Shown here one piece after another: positions 37,113-46,787 of a stretch of DNA of 64,000 bases; positions within the stretch are counted from its first letter, which is position 1; the number at the start of each line of letters is the position of its first letter. Position numbers and translations under genes: made by a program. This DNA is from Dietzia psychralcaliphila (GTDB taxonomy: Bacteria > Actinomycetota > Actinomycetes > Mycobacteriales > Mycobacteriaceae). The notes beneath the pieces are model-generated. The model was given only the letters and a program-made list of their open reading frames with translations. It was not told the origin of the DNA and did no database searches. The stretch is from assembly GCF_003096095.1 (NCBI RefSeq), contig NZ_CP015453.1:1240001-1304000 (forward strand), given 5' to 3'.

Positions 37113-37724
37113 ATGACACAGACGTGGAAGAAGATCCTGGAAGCCGACCCCGGGCACTCGCATCGGTACGCCAGGCGGTGGGACGACATGGTGGCCGAGG
37201 GCGTCGACATCGACGGCGAGGCGCGGTTGATCGATGCGATGGCACCGCGTGGCGCCCGAATCCTCGACGTGGGGTGCGGTCAGGGCCGCACGGGTGCGTA
37301 CCTGCACGAGCGCGGACACCGGGTCACCGGCGTGGACCTCGACCCGCACCTGATCGAACGGGCGCGGGAGCTGTGCCCTGAGGCCACCTGGGAGGTGGCG
37401 GACCTGGCCGCCGACGGGTGGGCGGCCGGACCCTTCGACCTGGCGGTCTCCGCCGGCAACGTCCTGGCGTTCGTCGACCCCGCCGACCGCGGAGCCGTGC
37501 TGGCCAACCTCGCCGCGCGACTGGTGACGGCGTCCGACGACGACGAGGGACGGCCCGGGCGGCTCGTGGTGGGATTCGGTCTCGACCGCGGGTGGTCGAG
37601 CGAGGAGTTCGACGCCGACGCCCGCGAGGCCGGGTTGGAGCTGGAGCAGCGTTGGGCGACGTGGGACCTCCTGCCGTTCAGCGAGGACAGCGGCTTCATG
37701 GTCGCCGTACTCGTGCGCCCGTAG
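37113..37724 (+). CDS. Class I SAM-dependent methyltransferase
   Basis: A 203-residue methyltransferase. The SAM-binding motif I is ILDVGCGQGRTG, followed by the acidic end of strand 2 (VTGVDLDPHLIERA) and motif II/III (FDLAVSAGNVLAFV). The ATG at 37113 (MTQTWKKILEADPGHSHRYARRWDDM) is the family-like start. The substrate is unknown. Convergent with the decarboxylase gene; the 42-base gap shows nothing recognisable. Confidence 0.86.
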   Translation: MTQTWKKILEADPGHSHRYARRWDDMVAEGVDIDGEARLIDAMAPRGARILDVGCGQGRTGAYLHERGHRVTGVDLDPHLIERARELCPEATWEVADLAADGWAAGPFDLAVSAGNVLAFVDPADRGAVLANLAARLVTASDDDEGRPGRLVVGFGLDRGWSSEEFDADAREAGLELEQRWATWDLLPFSEDSGFMVAVLVRP

Positions 37725-37766
37725 CTCAGATCACTCGACCTCGGGCCACGGTGTCCCCCGGGCCTC

Positions 37767-39179
37767 TCAGTGGTGGAAGTGCGATCCGGCGCCCCGGCGC
37801 GGCATCGGAGAGTCGAGCTCGTCGAGGAACGACACCTCGCCGGCGATGTCCTTGATCAACGCCGAGGCCAGGTCGCGGCTGAGGCCGACGCGGACCACGA
37901 TGCGCAGCACGGTCAGGTGCGCCAGGTCGTCGGCGAGGGGATAGGCGGGCACGAGCCAGCCCTTCATCCTGAGTCGATCCGACAGGTCGTAGAGGGTCCA
38001 CGTGTCCGTGTATCCCTCCTTGAGCCGCCACGCGAAGACCGGAATCGTGTCGCCTCGGCTCACCAACTCGAACGGGGCGAGCTTCCCGATCTCGGTGGAC
38101 AGGAACTGTGCGACGTCGAGGGATCCCTGTTGGACCTGGCGGTATCCCTCCCAGCCGAGCCGGAGGAACATGTAGTACTGCAGCAGGACCTGCGCCCCGG
38201 GGCGCGAGAAATTCAGCGCGAGGGTCGGCATGTCACCGCCGAGGTAGCTGCAGTGGAAGATCATGCTCTCCGGGAGAGCCTCCGTATCGCGCCACACGAT
38301 CCAGCCCACACCGGGATAGACGAGTCCGTACTTGTGGCCGGAGGTGTTGATGGACACGACGCGCTCGACGCGGAAGTCCCACTCCAGATCGGGTTGGCAG
38401 AACGGCGCGACCATCCCGCCGGACGCGCCGTCGACGTGGATCCTCACGTCGAGGCCGGTGGCCTCCTCGATCTGGTCGAGCTTCCCGGCTATCTCCGCGA
38501 CCGGCTCGTAGGCACCGGTGTAGGTGACGCCCATGATGGCGACGACCCCGATCGTGTTCTCGTCCACGTACTTCTCGAGATCGTGGCCGTCGAGCATCGG
38601 GTGCTCCGCAGAGATCGGCACCCAGCGGGGCTCCACCTCGAAGTAGTTGCAGAACTTCTCCCAGCAGACCTGCACGGCGGTGGACAGGACGATGTTGGGG
38701 CTCTCCGTGGATTCGCCCCGGGCCCTGCGCCTGGCCTGCCAGTGCCGCTTCAGTGCGAGCCCACCCAACATGCAGGCCTCGGAGGAACCGATGGTGGAGG
38801 TGCCGATGGAGTCCTGCACGTCCGGCACGTTCCAGAGATCGGCGATCATCCGCCAGCACCGTTCCTCGATCGCGGCGGTCTGGGGGTACTCGTCCTTGTC
38901 GATCATGTTCTTGTCGACGGTCTCCGCGTACAGGCGCCTGGCCTCGTCGTCCATCCACGTGGAGACGAACGTGGCCAGGTTGAGCCGCGCGTTGCCATCG
39001 AGCATCGCCTCGTCGTGCACGATCTGATAGGCCGTCTCGGGCAGGGCCTGGCCCCTCGGAAGTTCGAAGCGGGGCAACTCGGTGGCCTCGCCCGGACGGA
39101 CGAACACGGAATTGAAGTCCAGCGACGCACCACCCTCGTTGGTGGTGTGGCGTGCGGAGGTGTGAGGGACGTCGGCCAC
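37767..39179 (-). CDS. gadB: Glutamate decarboxylase
   Basis: PLP enzyme converting glutamate to GABA and CO2, consuming a proton, as in acid resistance or the GABA shunt. 470 residues from the GTG at 39179, which is preceded five bases earlier by GAGGAG; a longer frame from 39239 lacks such a site. PLP-binding features: GTSTIGSSEACMLGG, HVDGASGGMVAPF (Asp) and the Schiff-base Lys in NTSGHKYGLVYPG. No glutamate/GABA antiporter gene is next to it. The C-terminal tail ends in SHFHH. Confidence 0.93.
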   Translation of the reverse strand: MADVPHTSARHTTNEGGASLDFNSVFVRPGEATELPRFELPRGQALPETAYQIVHDEAMLDGNARLNLATFVSTWMDDEARRLYAETVDKNMIDKDEYPQTAAIEERCWRMIADLWNVPDVQDSIGTSTIGSSEACMLGGLALKRHWQARRRARGESTESPNIVLSTAVQVCWEKFCNYFEVEPRWVPISAEHPMLDGHDLEKYVDENTIGVVAIMGVTYTGAYEPVAEIAGKLDQIEEATGLDVRIHVDGASGGMVAPFCQPDLEWDFRVERVVSINTSGHKYGLVYPGVGWIVWRDTEALPESMIFHCSYLGGDMPTLALNFSRPGAQVLLQYYMFLRLGWEGYRQVQQGSLDVAQFLSTEIGKLAPFELVSRGDTIPVFAWRLKEGYTDTWTLYDLSDRLRMKGWLVPAYPLADDLAHLTVLRIVVRVGLSRDLASALIKDIAGEVSFLDELDSPMPRRGAGSHFHH

Positions 39180-39353
39180 TGTCTCTCCTCGGATCGGAGG
39201 TGGTTCCGTGGTGACCCATCGGATTTCAGAGTGTGCCATCGATCACAGCGGACCGTCGCCGTCTTCGCGAGGAGACGGTTCAGAGCAGCGACAGGACGCC
39301 TCACGGTCCGGTAGACCCACCGCACAGACAGCTGCCCCAGCACACTGGGCTTC

Positions 39354-40238
39354 ATGAGCGCACAGAAGTGGACCGTGGACTGCATGCCGGACCTGACCGG
39401 CAAGACCGTCATGGTGACGGGTGGCACGAGTGGTATCGGCAAGGAGGCGGCACGCGAGTCGGCGCGTCGCGGCGCCCACGTGGTGCTCCCGTCCATCACC
39501 CGCGCCGAGGGGGAGTCGGCGGCGGCCGAGATCGGTGGTTCGACGGAGGTCCGGGAGCTCGACCTGAGCCGTCTCGGCGACGTGCGCGAGTTCGCGGCGG
39601 GGTACACGGACCCGATCGACGTGCTGCTGGACAACGCCGGCCTCATGAGCAGGACCCGCAGGGAGACCGCCGACGGTGTCGAACTGCACCTGGGGGTCAA
39701 CGTCCTCGGGCCGTTCCTCCTCACGGAACTGTTGCTGCCGCGGATCCGGGAGCGGGTCGTGATCACGGCCTCGATGGCCCACGCCAAGGGCCGGATCGAC
39801 CTCGATGACCCGCATTTCCGCCGGCGGCCCTACTCGATGGCGGCCGCGTACGCCCAGTCCAAACTCGCGTGCATGCTCTGGGGCCTGGATCTGCAGAACC
39901 GGCTCACCGCCGCCGGATCAGCAGTCGACGTCCAGCTGGCGCACCCCGGGTTCGCCGCCACCTCGATCCTCGACCCGACCCCGTTCCCGCCGGTCAACGC
40001 GATACTCACCCTGCTCGGTCGACGGATCGTGCCCACCGCGGCCGACGGGGCCCGACCGCTCCTGTACGCAGCGACGGAGGTGCTCCCCCCGGCCTCCTAC
40101 ATCGGCCCGTCGGGTTTCCGCCAGATCGCCGGGGCTCCGGGCCCGTGCGAGCGATCCGCCCCGGCCGGTGATCCGGACCTCGCCCGTCGCTTCCGCGAGT
40201 TCGCCGTGCGCGAGACCGGGGCCGTCCCCGCCGTCTGA
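39354..40238 (+). CDS. Short-chain dehydrogenase/reductase
   Basis: A 294-residue classical SDR related to retinol dehydrogenase/WWOX-type oxidoreductases. The cofactor motif is TGGTSGIG (about residues 22-29), then DNAGLM and the catalytic Tyr-Lys pair in AYAQSKLA. An internal ATG at 39384 ([14 protein letters not shown]) is an alternative start. The substrate is unknown. Divergent from gadB and 44 bases ahead of proA. Confidence 0.88.
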   Translation: MSAQKWTVDCMPDLTGKTVMVTGGTSGIGKEAARESARRGAHVVLPSITRAEGESAAAEIGGSTEVRELDLSRLGDVREFAAGYTDPIDVLLDNAGLMSRTRRETADGVELHLGVNVLGPFLLTELLLPRIRERVVITASMAHAKGRIDLDDPHFRRRPYSMAAAYAQSKLACMLWGLDLQNRLTAAGSAVDVQLAHPGFAATSILDPTPFPPVNAILTLLGRRIVPTAADGARPLLYAATEVLPPASYIGPSGFRQIAGAPGPCERSAPAGDPDLARRFREFAVRETGAVPAV

Positions 40239-40269
40239 CTGGTACCGGTGGCCTCGTCGGTCGCATCGG

Positions 40270-40282
40270 TAAGCTGGTGGTC
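40270..40282 (+). promoter_or_regulatory. Putative -10 for proA
   Basis: TAAGCT at 40270-40275 ends seven bases before the ATG at 40283, consistent with a leaderless transcript separate from the SDR gene. Confidence 0.35.
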
Positions 40283-41587
40283 ATGACCACCAGCCAACTC
40301 GACGCCCCCGACCTCTCCGGCCAGACGGACGCCGATCGGCCCGCCATCGACCCGACACGCGAGGCCGTCCACGACGCGGCACGCCGCGCGCGGGCCGCCT
40401 CGCGTCAACTGGCGCTGCTGACCGCGGATCGCAAGAACGCGCTCCTGCTGGCAGCGGCCGACGCGCTGGTGTCCTCGCAGGCGGAGATCCTCTCGGCCAA
40501 CTCCCGCGACATAGCGGAACAGGAGGCGGAGGGCACCGGCGAGGCCATGCTCGACCGGCTGCGCCTGACCGCTGACCGGATCGAGGGCATCGCCGGTGGT
40601 CTGAGGCAGGTGGCGGGGCTGGCCGACCCGATCGGCACCGTCATCCGTGGCTCCACCCGCCCCAACGGATTGCAGCTGCGTCAGGTCCGCGTTCCCCTGG
40701 GCGTGATCGGCATGATCTACGAGGGTCGCCCCAACGTCACCGTCGACGCGTTCGGCCTGGCGTTCAAGTCGGGCAACGCGGCGCTGCTGCGCGGGTCGCG
40801 TTCGGCCCGGCACTCCAACGAGGCGCTCGTGACCGTTCTGCGCGAGGTCCTGGCCCGCCACGAGCTGCCGGTGGACGCCGCGCAGTTGCTGCCGTCGGCG
40901 GACCGGTCGTCGGTGACGCACCTGATCCAGGCGCGCGGTCTGGTCGACGTGGTGATCCCCCGTGGCGGTGCGGGTCTCATCCAGACCGTGGTGGAAAACG
41001 CCAAGGTCCCGGCCATCGAGACCGGCACCGGCAACTGCCACCTCTACATCCACGGGGACGCCGATCTCGACGAGGCCATCAAGTTGCTGCTCAACGGCAA
41101 GACCCGGCGCTGCAGCGTGTGCAACGCCACGGAGACGGTGCTGCTCGACGAGGCCCTCGGTGACGCCGCCGTGGACCGCGTGGTGGGTGCGCTGCAGTCC
41201 GCCGGCGTCACCGTCCACGGCGACCGTGAGGGTCTGGTCCCCGCGGACGACGTGGACTGGGGTGAGGAGTACCTGAGCATGGACATCGCGCTCAAGGTGG
41301 TCGACGGTGTGGACGCCGCCATCGAGCACATCGCCCGCTGGTCCTCGGGGCACACCGAGGCCGTGGCCACCCGGAGCATCGAGGTGGCCGACAGGTTCTG
41401 CGCGCAGGTCGACGCCGCCGCGGTCATGGTCAACGCCTCCACCGCGTGGACAGACGGCGAGATGTTCGGCTTCGGCGCCGAGATCGGCATCTCCACACAG
41501 AAGTTGCACGCCCGCGGGCCCATGGGCCTCGAGGAACTCACCTCCACCAAGTGGATCGCCCACGGCAAGGGGCACGTGCGTCCCTGA
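40283..41587 (+). CDS. proA: Gamma-glutamyl phosphate reductase
   Basis: Second step of proline synthesis, reducing glutamyl-5-phosphate to the semialdehyde. 434 residues of the aldehyde dehydrogenase superfamily. Diagnostic segments: [29 protein letters not shown], the [12 protein letters not shown] block and [11 protein letters not shown], which carries the catalytic Cys. The ATG at 40283 is preferred to a GTG two codons earlier. proA-MoxR-VWA-...-nadD follows the Mycobacterium tuberculosis order. Confidence 0.96.
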   Translation: MTTSQLDAPDLSGQTDADRPAIDPTREAVHDAARRARAASRQLALLTADRKNALLLAAADALVSSQAEILSANSRDIAEQEAEGTGEAMLDRLRLTADRIEGIAGGLRQVAGLADPIGTVIRGSTRPNGLQLRQVRVPLGVIGMIYEGRPNVTVDAFGLAFKSGNAALLRGSRSARHSNEALVTVLREVLARHELPVDAAQLLPSADRSSVTHLIQARGLVDVVIPRGGAGLIQTVVENAKVPAIETGTGNCHLYIHGDADLDEAIKLLLNGKTRRCSVCNATETVLLDEALGDAAVDRVVGALQSAGVTVHGDREGLVPADDVDWGEEYLSMDIALKVVDGVDAAIEHIARWSSGHTEAVATRSIEVADRFCAQVDAAAVMVNASTAWTDGEMFGFGAEIGISTQKLHARGPMGLEELTSTKWIAHGKGHVRP

Positions 41588-41648
41588 CGCCCGGTACCCG
41601 GGCCGACGGCCCACCACCAGCGACCTGCAGAACCGAAAGGACCCACCC

Positions 41649-42530
41649 ATGGACCGAGCCAGGACCGCGCAACGACCGGCATTCGATAGCATCGACCACG
41701 TCATCGAGAGCCTCGGCGCGCAGGGCTACCTGGCCGACCGCTCGACCGCGACCGTGGTCTACCTGGCGGACCGGTTGGGAAAGCCGCTGCTCATCGAGGG
41801 GCCGGCGGGCGTGGGCAAGACCGAACTGGCCAAGGCCGTCGCCGCGGCCACCGAGGCCGAGCTCATCCGTCTGCAGTGTTACGAGGGCGTCGACGAGGCC
41901 CGGGCCCTGTACGAGTGGAACCACGCCAAGCAGATCCTGCGGATCCAGGCCGGCCAGGGCGAGGGATGGGACTCCACGCGCGACGACGTGTTCTCCGAGG
42001 AGTTCCTGCTGTCGCGGCCGCTGCTCACCGCCATCCGTCGGAGCGAACCCACCGTGCTGCTGGTCGACGAGGTGGACAAGGCCGATATCGAGATCGAGGG
42101 CCTGCTGTTGGAGGTGCTGAGCGACTTCGCGGTGACCATCCCCGAGCTCGGCACCATCGAGGCGATCCGCAAGCCGTTCGTGGTGCTGACGTCCAACGCG
42201 GCTCGCGAACTCTCCGAGGCGCTCAAGCGTCGCTGCCTCTACCTGCACCTGGACTTCCCGACCCCCGAACTCGAGCGCAAGATCCTCGGCTCGCGGGTGC
42301 CGGAGCTCGACGACCGGCTGGCCGAGCAACTGGTCCGGGTGGTCGGGGTACTGCGCGCCATGGCACTCAAGAAGGTGCCGAGCGTGTCCGAGACCATCGA
42401 CTGGGGCCGCACCCTGGTCGCGCTGGGACTGGACACGATCGACGACGAGACCGTCCTGCAGACCCTCGGCGTGGTCCTCAAGCACCAGTCCGACCAGCTG
42501 CGCGCGGCCGCCGAACTGCGGCTCAACTAG
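41649..42530 (+). CDS. MoxR-family AAA+ ATPase
   Basis: A 293-residue AAA+ ATPase with Walker A GPAGVGKTE at 51-58, Walker B LLVDEVDKAD and the sensor 1 segment VLTSNAARELSEALKRRC. The MoxR/CoxD group works as a chaperone together with a von Willebrand factor A protein, here encoded 27 bases downstream, to insert metals or assemble complexes. The client of this conserved proA-nadD locus pair is not known. The ATG at 41649 is preceded by GAAAGGA. Confidence 0.9.
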   Translation: MDRARTAQRPAFDSIDHVIESLGAQGYLADRSTATVVYLADRLGKPLLIEGPAGVGKTELAKAVAAATEAELIRLQCYEGVDEARALYEWNHAKQILRIQAGQGEGWDSTRDDVFSEEFLLSRPLLTAIRRSEPTVLLVDEVDKADIEIEGLLLEVLSDFAVTIPELGTIEAIRKPFVVLTSNAARELSEALKRRCLYLHLDFPTPELERKILGSRVPELDDRLAEQLVRVVGVLRAMALKKVPSVSETIDWGRTLVALGLDTIDDETVLQTLGVVLKHQSDQLRAAAELRLN

Positions 42531-42557
42531 CGTGCGGCGATCAGGAGGTCAGGCGAG

Positions 42558-43988
42558 ATGATCACGCGTTCACCCGGCGGGATGTCCGGGCACCTCGTCG
42601 ACTTCGTCGACGCGCTGCGACGTAAGGGCATCCCCGTCGGTCCGAGCGAGGCGGTCGACGCGGCCGCAGCGATGGTCCACATCGACCTGCTCGACCGCGC
42701 GGCGCTCAGAGAGGCGCTCGCCGCGACGATCCTGCACAAGCCCACCCACCGTGGCGTGTTCGACCAGCTCTTCGACCTGTGGTTCCCCGCCGCGATCGGG
42801 GCGCACGCCGCCTCGGACGGGGTGGCGCTCGAGGTGGAGATCCCGACGGACGACGACGGCAACGTGGACCCGGAGGCTCTCAACGAGCTCATCGCCTCAC
42901 TGCTGCTGGAGGACACCGACGAGTCGCGGGCCAAGGCCCGGGCGCTGGCGGAGATGCTGGTCGAGCAACTCGGCTCCTACGACTCCGCCGGCGGCCAGCG
43001 GTTCTCCGCCTACCAGGCCCTCAGCCCGCTGGACACCGGCTCGATCATGCAGAAGATCCTCGACGGCCTGATGGGCGCCGACCCCTTCGACCCCGACGGC
43101 TCCACTCGGCACGCCGAGAAGTCCGCGGCCGCCAACTCCGCCGCGGACATGGTGCGGGGCTTTCTGCGCGAGGTCGCCGACGAGACCCGGCGCCGCACCG
43201 CGGAGACCGTGGGGCGCGACCGGGTGGCTGACTACGCGGTGGGCCCCGCGGCCGAGCAGGTGGACTTCCTGCGCGCCAACGACCAGGACCTGCAGGTGTT
43301 GCGACGGCGCGTGGGCCCCCTGGCCCGCCAGCTCGGCAGTCGCCTGGCCGCACGTCGTCGTCGTCACCGTCAGGGCGCGATCGACATGCGCAAGACGATG
43401 CGCCGGTCCATGTCCACCGGCGGTGTGCCGGTGGAGCTGGTGCTGCGCAAGCCCCGGCCGGCGCGGCCCGAGCTGGTGGTGCTGTGCGACGTGTCCGGGT
43501 CTGTCGCGGGGTTCAGCCACTTCACGCTCCAGCTGGTGCACTCCCTGCGCGAGCAGTTCTCCCGCGTGCGGATCTTCGCCTTCGTCGACACCACCGACGA
43601 GGTGACCTCGTTCTTCGAGACCGGTTCGGACCTGGGATCGGCGATGAGCAGGATGGTGCGCGAGGCCGAGATCGTCACCTACGACGGGCACTCCGACTAC
43701 GGGCACGCGCTCGAGGGGTTCGCCGACCGCTACGCCCACACGCTCACCCGCACGGGCTCGCTGCTCATCCTGGGCGACGGGCGCAACAACTACCGCGACC
43801 CGTCCGTGGAGGCGCTGGAGTTCGTGAGCGAGCGCGTCGGGCACACCCACTGGCTCAACCCGGAGCCCAAGCGGCAGTGGGGGACCGGGGACTCGGCGGC
43901 CAGGCTGTACTCGCAGTACGTGCCCATGCACGAGTGCCGGAACGTGGAGCAGCTCACGGCGGTCGTCGCGGGCCTGCTGCCCGTGTGA
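42558..43988 (+). CDS. VWA domain protein (CoxE-like)
   Basis: A 476-residue partner of the MoxR ATPase. The N-terminal half is helical (FVDALRRKGIPVGPSEAVDAAAAM is the CoxE-type start). The C-terminal VWA domain has an MIDAS motif DVSGS in LVVLCDVSGSVAGFS, then the ILGDGRNNYRDP segment. An Arg-rich stretch (LAARRRRHRQGAIDMRKTMRRS) precedes the VWA domain. GGAGG-type ribosome binding site before the ATG. Cytoplasmic; probably acts with the ATPase encoded upstream. Confidence 0.88.
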   Translation: MITRSPGGMSGHLVDFVDALRRKGIPVGPSEAVDAAAAMVHIDLLDRAALREALAATILHKPTHRGVFDQLFDLWFPAAIGAHAASDGVALEVEIPTDDDGNVDPEALNELIASLLLEDTDESRAKARALAEMLVEQLGSYDSAGGQRFSAYQALSPLDTGSIMQKILDGLMGADPFDPDGSTRHAEKSAAANSAADMVRGFLREVADETRRRTAETVGRDRVADYAVGPAAEQVDFLRANDQDLQVLRRRVGPLARQLGSRLAARRRRHRQGAIDMRKTMRRSMSTGGVPVELVLRKPRPARPELVVLCDVSGSVAGFSHFTLQLVHSLREQFSRVRIFAFVDTTDEVTSFFETGSDLGSAMSRMVREAEIVTYDGHSDYGHALEGFADRYAHTLTRTGSLLILGDGRNNYRDPSVEALEFVSERVGHTHWLNPEPKRQWGTGDSAARLYSQYVPMHECRNVEQLTAVVAGLLPV

Positions 43989-44030
43989 GGGTGCCGACAC
44001 GCGAGTAAGCGGAACGAGGGGCTTGACCGA

Positions 44031-44044
44031 TAGACTCGGCGACC
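44031..44044 (+). promoter_or_regulatory. Putative -10 for nadD operon
   Basis: TAGACT at 44031-44036 ends eight bases before the nadD ATG. TTGACC lies just five bases upstream of it, too close to act as a -35. This is the likely start of the nadD-rsfS-gpgP-degV transcript. Confidence 0.4.
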
Positions 44045-44761
44045 ATGACCACGACGGGGACCGCCGCGGGCGCCGGGCGCCGCATCGGAGTGATGGGCGG
44101 GACCTTCGACCCGATCCATCACGGTCACCTGGTGGCGGCCAGCGAGGTGGCCCACCGTTTCGATCTCGACGACGTGGTGTTCGTCCCCACCGGCGAGCCG
44201 TGGCAGAAGCAGGGACGGACCGTCTCGCCCGCCGAGGACCGGTATCTCATGACCGTCATCGCGACGGCCTCCAACCCCCGGTTCTCCGTCAGCCGCGTGG
44301 ACATCGACCGCCGTGGCCCCACCTTCACCGTCGACACCCTCAGGGACCTGCTGCGACAGAACCCGGGCACCGAGCTGTTCTTCATCACCGGTGCCGACGC
44401 GCTGGAGAAGATCCTGACCTGGCGCGGGTGGGAGGAGATGTTCGGGCTCGCCACGTTCGTCGGGGTGTCACGCCCGGGCTTCGAGTTGTCCGACACCCAC
44501 CTCGCGGAGATCGGCGACGGGCGCGTGCACCTGCTCGAGATCCCCGCGCTTGCCATCTCCTCGACCGAGTGCCGACGGCGCGCGGCCGAGGACGTCCCGG
44601 TCTGGTACCTCGTACCGGACGGGGTCGTCCAATACATCGCCAAACGCAATCTCTACCGTCCCGAGGGCTCCACCAGGCTCGACGGGACTCCCGCCGCGAC
44701 AGCTCCGGCACACCGCGAGCTCGTCCCCACCGAACCCCACACCGAGGAGAACCACCAGTGA
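44045..44761 (+). CDS. nadD: Nicotinate-nucleotide adenylyltransferase
   Basis: Forms deamido-NAD from nicotinate mononucleotide and ATP. 238 residues; the nucleotidyltransferase signature [12 protein letters not shown] is at about 18-29, and the second motif ([16 protein letters not shown] type) is near the C-terminus. The last 35 residues form a Pro/Thr-rich extension. The stop overlaps the rsfS GTG by four bases. nadD-rsfS-gpgP is a conserved actinobacterial operon. Confidence 0.95.
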   Translation: MTTTGTAAGAGRRIGVMGGTFDPIHHGHLVAASEVAHRFDLDDVVFVPTGEPWQKQGRTVSPAEDRYLMTVIATASNPRFSVSRVDIDRRGPTFTVDTLRDLLRQNPGTELFFITGADALEKILTWRGWEEMFGLATFVGVSRPGFELSDTHLAEIGDGRVHLLEIPALAISSTECRRRAAEDVPVWYLVPDGVVQYIAKRNLYRPEGSTRLDGTPAATAPAHRELVPTEPHTEENHQ

Positions 44762-45201
44762 CAGCTAGCCCCGAGGCCCTGGAGATGGCGGGCGTCGCCG
44801 CCCGCGCCGCAGACGAGAAGCTGGCCACGGACATCGTCGTGATCGACGTCTCCGGCCAACTCATCATCACCGACTGCTTCGTCCTGGCGTCGGCCGAGAC
44901 CGAACGCCAGGTCAACGCGGTCGTCGACGAGATCGAGGACAAGCTCCGCGAGGCGGGGCACAAGCCGCTGCGTCGGGAGGGGACGCGTGAGGGGCGCTGG
45001 GCGCTGCTCGACTACAACGAGGTGGTGGTCCACGTCCAGCACGTCGACGAGCGCGACTACTACTCGCTCGACCGTCTCTGGAAGGACTGCCCGGTCGTGG
45101 AGATCGAGGGTGTCGAGGCCGCGGGTCGGCCCGACGCCGCGACCAGCAGCGCCGACGATTCGCTCGCCCCGGAGGAGCCGCAGCGGGACCAGGGGCTCTG
45201 A
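44758..45201 (+). CDS. rsfS: Ribosomal silencing factor RsfS
   Basis: Binds ribosomal protein L14 and blocks subunit joining in starved cells. 147 residues with the DUF143/iojap fold: [30 protein letters not shown] and [32 protein letters not shown]. The GTG at 44758 overlaps the nadD stop. The C-terminal 30 residues are an acidic low-complexity tail. Confidence 0.94.
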   Translation: MTASPEALEMAGVAARAADEKLATDIVVIDVSGQLIITDCFVLASAETERQVNAVVDEIEDKLREAGHKPLRREGTREGRWALLDYNEVVVHVQHVDERDYYSLDRLWKDCPVVEIEGVEAAGRPDAATSSADDSLAPEEPQRDQGL

Positions 45202-45208
45202 CACACCT

Positions 45209-45910
45209 GTGACCCGACGTCTCATCCTGCTGCGTCACGGCCAGACGCACTACAACGCCTCGCTGCGGATGCAGGGCCAGTTGGACACCGAGCTCAGTGA
45301 GCTCGGTGTCCAGCAGGCCCACGCGGTCGGTCGCGCCCTGGCGTACCGCCGACCGTGGACGATCCTCTCCTCCGATCTGCAGCGGGCACGCGAGACGGCT
45401 CGGGCGCTGGCCTCGGAAGTCGGACTCGACGTGCGGACCGATCCGCGCCTGCGGGAGACCGACCTGGGCACCTGGCAGGGGATGAGCCATTCCGAGGTCG
45501 ACGAGCTGTGGCCCGACGCGAGGATGCGGTGGCGCAGTACACCCCGGTGGTCACCGCCGGAGGGGGAGAGCCGTCTCGACGTGGCCCGGCGTACCCGCCA
45601 GGTGGTCGACGAGCTCGTGGACGCCTCGCCCGGGTGGAACGAGCACCCGGCCGTCCTCGTGGCCCACGGGGGAGCGATCGCCGCACTCACCGCGGCTCTG
45701 ATCGAGCTGCCGGTCGATCAGTACCCGATCTTCAACGGTCTCGGGAACACCTGCTGGGTGCAGCTGTCCGCCCACCCCCGTCCCGGTTCCTCCTGGGGTG
45801 GACAGCCCGCGGCGCCGGAGATCGGGCCGACGACCGACGGTGCCCGCGAGGTGCTGTGGCGACTCGACCAGTGGAACGCCGGTCTCACGCCCCCGGTGGT
45901 CCCGTCATGA
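45209..45910 (+). CDS. gpgP: Histidine phosphatase, probable glucosyl-3-phosphoglycerate phosphatase
   Basis: A 233-residue phosphoglycerate-mutase superfamily enzyme. The phospho-accepting RHG motif is in LILLRHGQTHYN, and the second His is in VLVAHGGAIAALT. The M. tuberculosis gene in this position (after rsfS) makes glucosylglycerate for methylglucose lipopolysaccharide; the same role here is inferred from synteny. The octanoyltransferase gene that follows gpgP in mycobacteria is absent, and degV begins in its last codons. A 14-bp hairpin lies inside the early coding region (45282-45312). Confidence 0.82.
   Translation: MTRRLILLRHGQTHYNASLRMQGQLDTELSELGVQQAHAVGRALAYRRPWTILSSDLQRARETARALASEVGLDVRTDPRLRETDLGTWQGMSHSEVDELWPDARMRWRSTPRWSPPEGESRLDVARRTRQVVDELVDASPGWNEHPAVLVAHGGAIAALTAALIELPVDQYPIFNGLGNTCWVQLSAHPRPGSSWGGQPAAPEIGPTTDGAREVLWRLDQWNAGLTPPVVPS
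45282..45312 (+). other. Intragenic 14-bp hairpin in gpgP
   Basis: Bases 45282-45295 are perfectly complementary to 45299-45312 around the loop AGT, about 75 bases after the gpgP start codon. Such a stem in coding RNA can stall ribosomes, be a processing site, or be a chance product of two GAGCTC-containing codon runs (LDTELSELGV). Confidence 0.6.
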
Positions 45911-46737
45911 CCATCCGCCTGGTCACCGACTCCAGCGCCGACCTCCCCGAGGAGTGGGTTCGCGAGTTCGGCATCACCGTGGTGGGTCTGCACGTGGTCG
46001 AGGAGGGGGACCGCGCGGTCTCGACGGCCGCGGTCACCCCCGACGAGCTGACGGCCATCTACCAGGAGCTCCTCGACGACCCGGACTGCACGGGCATCGT
46101 CTCCGTCCACCTCTCGCGTGAGCTCTCCCGGACGTGGGAGTCCGCAGCCGACGCCGCTACGAGATTCGGGGGCCGGGTCCTGGTCTCGGACTCCCGGTGC
46201 GCCGGGATGGCGTTCGGCGCCGCTGTTGCCCAGTGCGCGTGGGCGGCGAACAACGGGCTCGGCCTGTCCGCCACGTACGAGCTCGCCGAGCGGATCTGCC
46301 GTGGGGCGTCCACGTTCGCCGCTCTGGAATCACTGGAGAGCCTGCGCCGAGGGGGCCGGATCAGCGCCGTCGCCGCGATCTTCGGCAGTGCGTTGGCCAT
46401 GCGCCCGATCATCGTGCTGCGCAACGGTTCGGTCGACCTGGCCGCCAAGGCCCGGACCACGTCCAAGGCGCACGAGAGGTTGCGCGCGCTGCTGCGCGAC
46501 GAGATCGGCCGCGGCGACGTGCTGGTGGTCGTCCACCATCACGAGGCCCCGGAGCGGGCTCAGGAGATGGCCACCGAGATCCGTAAGGAGACCCCGTTCC
46601 CCGAGCGGGTCCTCGTCGTCGAGTTCGACGAGGTCCTGGCCTGGCACCTGGGGCCCGGGACGGTGGGCGTCTCGGTGACCGACCTGGTGGACACCGGATT
46701 CCCCATCTCCGCGGTCTCTCCACAGGACGGCGACTGA
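45907..46737 (+). CDS. DegV family fatty-acid-binding protein
   Basis: 276 residues with the DegV start (IRLVTDSSADLPEEWVREFGITVVGLHV), the SVHLSRELSRTWESA fatty-acid contact region and SLESLRRGGRISAVAAIFGSALAMRPII. In Firmicutes, family members (FakB) present fatty acids to the kinase FakA; no FakA gene is present here, so the role is uncertain. The ATG at 45907 overlaps the gpgP stop (ATGA). Confidence 0.9.
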   Translation: MTIRLVTDSSADLPEEWVREFGITVVGLHVVEEGDRAVSTAAVTPDELTAIYQELLDDPDCTGIVSVHLSRELSRTWESAADAATRFGGRVLVSDSRCAGMAFGAAVAQCAWAANNGLGLSATYELAERICRGASTFAALESLESLRRGGRISAVAAIFGSALAMRPIIVLRNGSVDLAAKARTTSKAHERLRALLRDEIGRGDVLVVVHHHEAPERAQEMATEIRKETPFPERVLVVEFDEVLAWHLGPGTVGVSVTDLVDTGFPISAVSPQDGD

Positions 46738-46775
46738 GAGACCTCCGCGGGGCCGGGGTGGAGCGTCCTCCGGGC

Positions 46776-46787
46776 TAGCGTCGCCCC
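46776..46787 (+). promoter_or_regulatory. Putative -10 for comEA
   Basis: TAGCGT at 46776-46781 ends six bases before the comEA ATG, fitting a leaderless transcript for comEA-comEC. Confidence 0.35.
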
